Below are positions 7,009 to 10,164 of a stretch of 10,164 bases of DNA, one piece after another; positions within the stretch are counted from its first letter, which is position 1, and every line of letters starts with the position of its first letter. This DNA comes from an uncultured Pseudomonadales bacterium (lineage in GTDB: Bacteria; Pseudomonadota; Gammaproteobacteria; Pseudomonadales; IMCC2047). Where the stretch lies: positions 1 to 10,164 of the forward strand of contig CAMYKE010000186.1 in the NCBI GenBank assembly GCA_947258895.1, in the 5' to 3' direction. The notes under the pieces are model-generated. The model was given only the letters and a program-made list of their open reading frames with translations. It was not told the DNA's origin and did no database searches. A program made the translations under genes and the position numbers.

Positions 7009-8643
7009 ATGTTAAAAAATAATATTAACAACATATCTAAATATATTGTGGTGCTCGCAGGTGTTCTGGGCCTGGCATCATGCGCGAGCGTACTGGCACC
7101 AATGAGTGCGCACGACACCGCTGGACCCGCCATCAGTGAGGACTTGCGTGAAGCCGTGCAGGTGCTGAACGAACCCCCCTCGCCAAATTTCCCGCCGGTC
7201 GTGTCGTTAACATGGCAGGACGTCGAGCCGATCGAAGTGCCGGTTGTTGCCAAAAAGCCGCAACCCGTGTTCAACGCCTGGGTGCGTGTCAGGAACGGAT
7301 TCAAGCTGGACCTGGAGATCGAGAATGCGCGTATCCGCATGCAGCGCAAATGGTACGCGAGGCACCAGGAGTATATGGACCGGGTTGCCAATCGTGCGGA
7401 CCGCTACCTGTTCCATGTGATAGAAGCAATCGAAGCTCGCGGCGTTCCCGCGGAACTCGCGCTGCTACCTATCGTTGAGAGCGCTTTTGACCCGTTCGCC
7501 TATTCGCATGGCCGGGCTTCCGGAATGTGGCAGTTCATTCCGGGTACCGGTACCCGCTTCGGGATGAAACAGGACTGGTGGTACGATGGTCGACGCGATA
7601 TTGTCGACTCCACCCGCGGCGCATTGGATTACCTCGAACACCTGCATAAAACCTTCGACGGCGACTGGCTGCTGGCGCTGGCGGCGTACAACTCTGGCGA
7701 GGGTAATGTTGCCAGAGCGATTCGCTACAACCGGCGCCATGGTAAAGCGACTGACTTCTGGTCGCTCAGGCTGCCCCGCGAAACCCGCGCCTATGTCCCT
7801 AAACTCATTGCCCTCGCCCAGTTGCTGGAACAACCTGCAAAATACGGGCTGCAATTTCGCAAGATTCCTAATCAGCCCTACTTCGCCCGGGTGGCCATCG
7901 GCTCACAGATCGACCTGGCGCAAGCGGCAAACCTGGCTGAAATCGAGCTGGAGGAATTATACCTGCTAAATCCCGGCTTCAATCAATGGGCCACATCACC
8001 CGATGGGCCGCATTTTCTGAACGTACCGGTGGAGAACCAGCAGGTATTCCGGGCCAACCTCGCATCATTCGGCCCGGAGAAACGGATCAGCTGGGTTCGC
8101 CACCAAATTCGCAACGGTGATTCGCTGAGCGCCATCGCCCGCAAGCACGGCACTACGGCGGACGCTTTGCGACAGGTCAACAACCTGCGCAGCAACCGCA
8201 TCAGGACGGGGCGCACACTGTTTATCCCGGTCGCCAGCAAATCCTCAAAACATTACACGCTGAGTGCAACGCAGCGGCTGGTGGCGAAGCAGGAACATCC
8301 AGCCAGCAGCGGCAAAACAAGACACGAGCATGTCACGCGCTCCGGAGAGAGCTTCTGGACCATCTCCCGCAAGTATGGTGTTGGCATGCGCCAGCTCGCT
8401 CGCTGGAATGGAATGGCGACTCGCGACCCGTTGCGGGTCGGCCAGAAACTGGTCGTCTGGAGCAAACCGCTTGAGGTGGCTGTGCTCAGCCCGAGCGCGG
8501 ACCGGGAGATTATCCGCCAGATTGGTTACAAGGTGCGCAATGGCGATTCGCTGGATCGGATCGCGCGGAAATTCAATGTGAGTATTGGCGACATCCCCGC
8601 AATCGTAAACCGCCCGGATGTGGTGGAACGGCATCAACCGTAA
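7009..8643 (+). CDS. mltD: Membrane-bound lytic murein transglycosylase D with LysM domains; third LysM truncated by frameshift
   Basis: An outer-membrane lipoprotein that cuts peptidoglycan glycan strands to leave 1,6-anhydromuramic acid ends. The signal peptide ends in a lipobox, LASC, with the acylated cysteine at residue 25 and alanine at +2, consistent with outer-membrane sorting. The transglycosylase domain spans about residues 135-260; the catalytic glutamate is E157 in PIVESAFDP, and GMWQFIPGTG (172-181) and AAYNSGEGN (225-233) are the other family motifs. LysM domains cover about 364-408 and 440-484. A third begins at 507 (YKVRNGDSLDRIARKFNVSIGDI) but ends with an unrelated 15-residue tail and a stop at 8641-8643. 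The rest of LysM 3 is encoded one frame over, just downstream. No Shine-Dalgarno is seen before ATG 7009, and the first 13 codons are very AT-rich. Catalysis is probably unaffected. Confidence 0.93.
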   Translation: MLKNNINNISKYIVVLAGVLGLASCASVLAPMSAHDTAGPAISEDLREAVQVLNEPPSPNFPPVVSLTWQDVEPIEVPVVAKKPQPVFNAWVRVRNGFKLDLEIENARIRMQRKWYARHQEYMDRVANRADRYLFHVIEAIEARGVPAELALLPIVESAFDPFAYSHGRASGMWQFIPGTGTRFGMKQDWWYDGRRDIVDSTRGALDYLEHLHKTFDGDWLLALAAYNSGEGNVARAIRYNRRHGKATDFWSLRLPRETRAYVPKLIALAQLLEQPAKYGLQFRKIPNQPYFARVAIGSQIDLAQAANLAEIELEELYLLNPGFNQWATSPDGPHFLNVPVENQQVFRANLASFGPEKRISWVRHQIRNGDSLSAIARKHGTTADALRQVNNLRSNRIRTGRTLFIPVASKSSKHYTLSATQRLVAKQEHPASSGKTRHEHVTRSGESFWTISRKYGVGMRQLARWNGMATRDPLRVGQKLVVWSKPLEVAVLSPSADREIIRQIGYKVRNGDSLDRIARKFNVSIGDIPAIVNRPDVVERHQP

Positions 8644-8707
8644 CAAATATCTGCATCCTGGTCAGTCGCTTAAATTGTACGTCGACATCGCCCGCGCCAG
8701 TTTGTAG
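8624..8707 (+). pseudogene. Out-of-frame remnant of the third LysM domain of MltD
   Basis: Read in the frame of base 8624, this stretch gives WNGINRNKYLHPGQSL and continues about 11 residues to a TAG at 8705-8707. That is the second half of a LysM domain and the normal MltD C-terminus. The mltD frame stops at 8643 after the first half. In the protein's own LysM 2, two residues lie between the QL and the W of WNG, so 6 nt are expected after the ATC codon at 8593-8595; 28 nt are present. The 22 extra nt are one more than a multiple of three, which explains the frame change. The disturbed stretch is bounded by a 6-bp inverted repeat, ACATCC (8591-8596) and GGATGT (8616-8621). Confidence 0.8.
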
Positions 8708-8781
8708 CTTTCCCGTTCCTGGTAACCGCGGTTTCTGTCTGGCCCTCTTCCCTCCCGCGCCACGTCTCCATAGCTCCGGGA

Positions 8782-8814
8782 CTAGCCGCCGAATCGGTGA
8801 GATATGGCGGCTAG
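8782..8814. terminator. Hairpin in the convergent mltD / DUF3833 gap, candidate bidirectional terminator
   Basis: CTAGCCGCC (8782-8790) pairs perfectly over 9 bp with GGCGGCTAG (8806-8814) around a 15-nt loop. It lies between two genes that converge, which suits a shared terminator. There is no clear T-run on either side and the loop is long, so the function is inferred from position. A second small hairpin (GTCTT/AAGAC, 8824-8838) overlaps the end of the neighbouring gene. Confidence 0.45.
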
Positions 8815-8829
8815 ACAGATTCCGTCTTT

Positions 8830-9414
8830 CTACAAGACAGGGGCGGTCCCGCTCGCTGCGACGGGCGTGCCAACGTCCCGGGTTATCGCGAGCAGAATAT
8901 AGCCGACGGTAAATCCGAATTTGCTCATGCGGGATTCATTTAGCAACACTCCGTCGGCGGTCAGGTACATGCGGTCGTCGATTCGGATTTCCACGGTGCG
9001 ACCCTTGTAAGGTACTTGCAACACATAATCCAGGTTCATCTGGTTACCCGCCACTTCGATAATAGCTATGCCGCTGACATCTCCCGCCGTGCCGTGATAA
9101 CTGCCATCGGGCTGCGGCCTCAGGGTCCACACGCGGCGCTGGCGCTCTCCGTCATTAAAGAGAAACTCCTCTTCGAGTGTGCCTGTGCCGTCAATCCAGT
9201 AGGCCTTGATCGCCGCGGTAAAGCTCCGCGTCACCTGCCCGGAACGGTTCTTGATTACTCCCGAAGCGGTGAGATTGCCAGTAAAGAATTCTTCGGGTAC
9301 GAGTGCCGGCCTCTGGATAATCACGTCCTTGATGCCAGCCGAGCCACAGGCTGACAGCAGCATAAGCAGCGCGAGCGCCTGGGCCGTGTTACGAATCGTG
9401 TTCGAGGAAACCAT
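8830..9414 (-). CDS. DUF3833 family lipoprotein
   Basis: A 194-residue predicted lipoprotein. The N-terminus has a hydrophobic stretch ending in the lipobox LSAC, with the lipidated cysteine at residue 23. The body matches my knowledge of the DUF3833 family along its length: EEFFTGNLTASG (41-52), NRSGQVTRSF (56-65), the acidic EEEFLFNDGE (81-90) before RRVW, YHGTAGDVSG (106-115), DDRMYL (146-151) and NESRMSKFGF (159-168). The biochemical function is unknown. Genes of this family typically close a cluster with chalcone-isomerase-like and DUF2878 genes near cyclopropane fatty acid synthase, pointing to a lipid or envelope role. It starts 6 nt after the preceding gene's stop, so it is part of that operon; only a weak CGGA precedes ATG 9414. 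Confidence 0.85.
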   Translation of the reverse strand: MVSSNTIRNTAQALALLMLLSACGSAGIKDVIIQRPALVPEEFFTGNLTASGVIKNRSGQVTRSFTAAIKAYWIDGTGTLEEEFLFNDGERQRRVWTLRPQPDGSYHGTAGDVSGIAIIEVAGNQMNLDYVLQVPYKGRTVEIRIDDRMYLTADGVLLNESRMSKFGFTVGYILLAITRDVGTPVAASGTAPVL

Positions 9415-9420
9415 GTCCGG

Positions 9421-10002
9421 CTACCGCGTTCCGTCGCGCGAGGCGGCAATGAGTTGGGCCCGGACTTCCGGGTAACTGGTTTGCGGTGACAGCCAGATGG
9501 CCAGAAACTGTTGCGTAAATCGCGGGTCGGTCATCACACCGAGCCTGCCGCCATTGAAATAGAAGTGACTGGCCAGCTGCTCGTCGACATAGAGCAGGAT
9601 TTCGTCGCCGGCAGCCACATCAGGCCAGAGTTCCAGCAACTTCGCTAGCCACATCTCGCTCGTTTCGGGTTGAAAACCGGGCAGCTTTTGCCACTGCTTG
9701 CGGGTCGCCTGGACCAGCTGCTCGTCGGTAACTGCGCGCTTGTACTTGAGGTTTAGAGCCATTCCAGGCTGGACTCCCTGGAAACTGCCGTCCCGGGTGT
9801 ATAGCTTTGATACGTATATATCCCAGAACAATACCCGCAGCGTCGCCTCTCCCACCCGATTGAGGTCAGACAACACCGCGCTCCCCGACTCTGGAACGGT
9901 GGCAGGGCGCTCGCCCGCCACGCTTCCCAGCACATCGCAGCTGAGTGCCAGCATCAGACAGGACGCGGCTATCGTACGCCCTGGCCGCCTACAGCGCGAC
10001 AT
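9421..10002 (-). CDS. Chalcone isomerase-like family protein, secreted
   Basis: A 193-residue protein with a basic N-terminus, a hydrophobic segment (about residues 10-29) and a chalcone-isomerase-like domain. The recognisable core is NRVGEATLRVLFWDIYVSKLY (49-69), followed by LNLKYKRAVTDEQLV (83-97), with the usual DEILLYVDE strand and FYFNGGRLG later on. Bacterial members of this fold are not flavonoid enzymes; the fold is known to bind fatty acids in some plant relatives, and the bacterial role is unsettled. The hydrophobic segment includes ALSC (19-22), but this is not a standard lipobox, so I favour an ordinary Sec signal and periplasmic location. ATG 10002 lies inside the end of the preceding DUF2878 gene (14-bp overlap) and DUF3833 follows after 6 nt. 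A translationally coupled operon is likely. Confidence 0.85.
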   Translation of the reverse strand: MSRCRRPGRTIAASCLMLALSCDVLGSVAGERPATVPESGSAVLSDLNRVGEATLRVLFWDIYVSKLYTRDGSFQGVQPGMALNLKYKRAVTDEQLVQATRKQWQKLPGFQPETSEMWLAKLLELWPDVAAGDEILLYVDEQLASHFYFNGGRLGVMTDPRFTQQFLAIWLSPQTSYPEVRAQLIAASRDGTR

Positions 10003-10164
10003 ATGACCGCGGCCCCTGCCAAAAGACGATTCGGAACAGTATCGGCAGCATGATCGCCCAGATCACCGCCAGCAGCACAGCGACCATCACAGGGTCGTAG
10101 CCGAATTCCACCGCCCCCAGCCTGTGTCCTATCAGATAGCTAAAAGGGAAGCCTGCAAGACCCG
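9989..10164 (-). CDS. DUF2878 family membrane protein, C-terminal part only
   Basis: The last 57 codons of a gene running off the right edge, read on the minus strand from base 10162 to a TAG at 9989-9991. No start codon is present in the window. The visible peptide has GFPFSYLIGHRLGAVEFGYDP followed by a strongly hydrophobic helix (VMVAVLLAVIWAIMLPILF) and a short basic tail, which fits the end of DUF2878, a small polytopic inner-membrane family. Support comes from the neighbours: the order DUF2878, chalcone-isomerase-like, DUF3833 is a recurring arrangement next to cyclopropane fatty acid synthase. It overlaps the chalcone-isomerase-like gene by 14 bp. Function unknown. Confidence 0.75.
   Translation of the reverse strand, partial: GLAGFPFSYLIGHRLGAVEFGYDPVMVAVLLAVIWAIMLPILFRIVFWQGPRSYVAL

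Overview
The window looks like a chromosomal segment of a gammaproteobacterium with about 55-60% GC. The evidence is the presence of NhaB, an antiporter found mainly in Gammaproteobacteria, and two gene neighbourhoods typical of that class: pabB-nudL, and mltD / yafS-type methyltransferase-rnhA-dnaQ. I cannot name an order or genus from sequence alone. I see no phage, transposon, CRISPR, tRNA or rRNA.

Layout, left to right. Positions 1-1386 (+) hold the 3' part of pabB (folate/PABA synthesis), overlapping by ATGA a NudL-type CoA pyrophosphatase. Positions 1387-1583 hold a putative sigma70 promoter and a roughly 120-nt leader with potential for ordered RNA folding. This leader precedes nhaB (1584-3086, +), a Na+/H+ antiporter. 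Positions 3087-3441 contain no gene but several short inverted repeats. Positions 3442-4479 (+) encode a membrane-anchored endonuclease/exonuclease/phosphatase-fold enzyme with a TTG start. A minus-strand operon follows (transcribed 6497 to 4538): yafS-like methyltransferase, rnhA (RNase HI), dnaQ (polymerase III proofreading subunit). Positions 6498-7008 are non-coding, at the place where gloB usually sits in relatives. Positions 7009-8643 (+) encode MltD, a lipoprotein lytic transglycosylase with LysM domains, whose third LysM is cut by a frameshift. The lost tail remains readable in another frame up to 8707. A hairpin lies in the convergent gap. Positions 8830-10164 (-) hold three tightly packed envelope genes: a DUF2878 membrane protein (partial, running off the window), a chalcone-isomerase-like secreted protein and a DUF3833 lipoprotein. 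This is the usual tail of a cyclopropane/modified fatty acid locus.

The most interesting points are the structured nhaB leader (a candidate cation-responsive RNA), the truncated third LysM of MltD with its out-of-frame remnant, and the DUF2878-CHI-DUF3833 trio. Most of the rest is ordinary housekeeping content.
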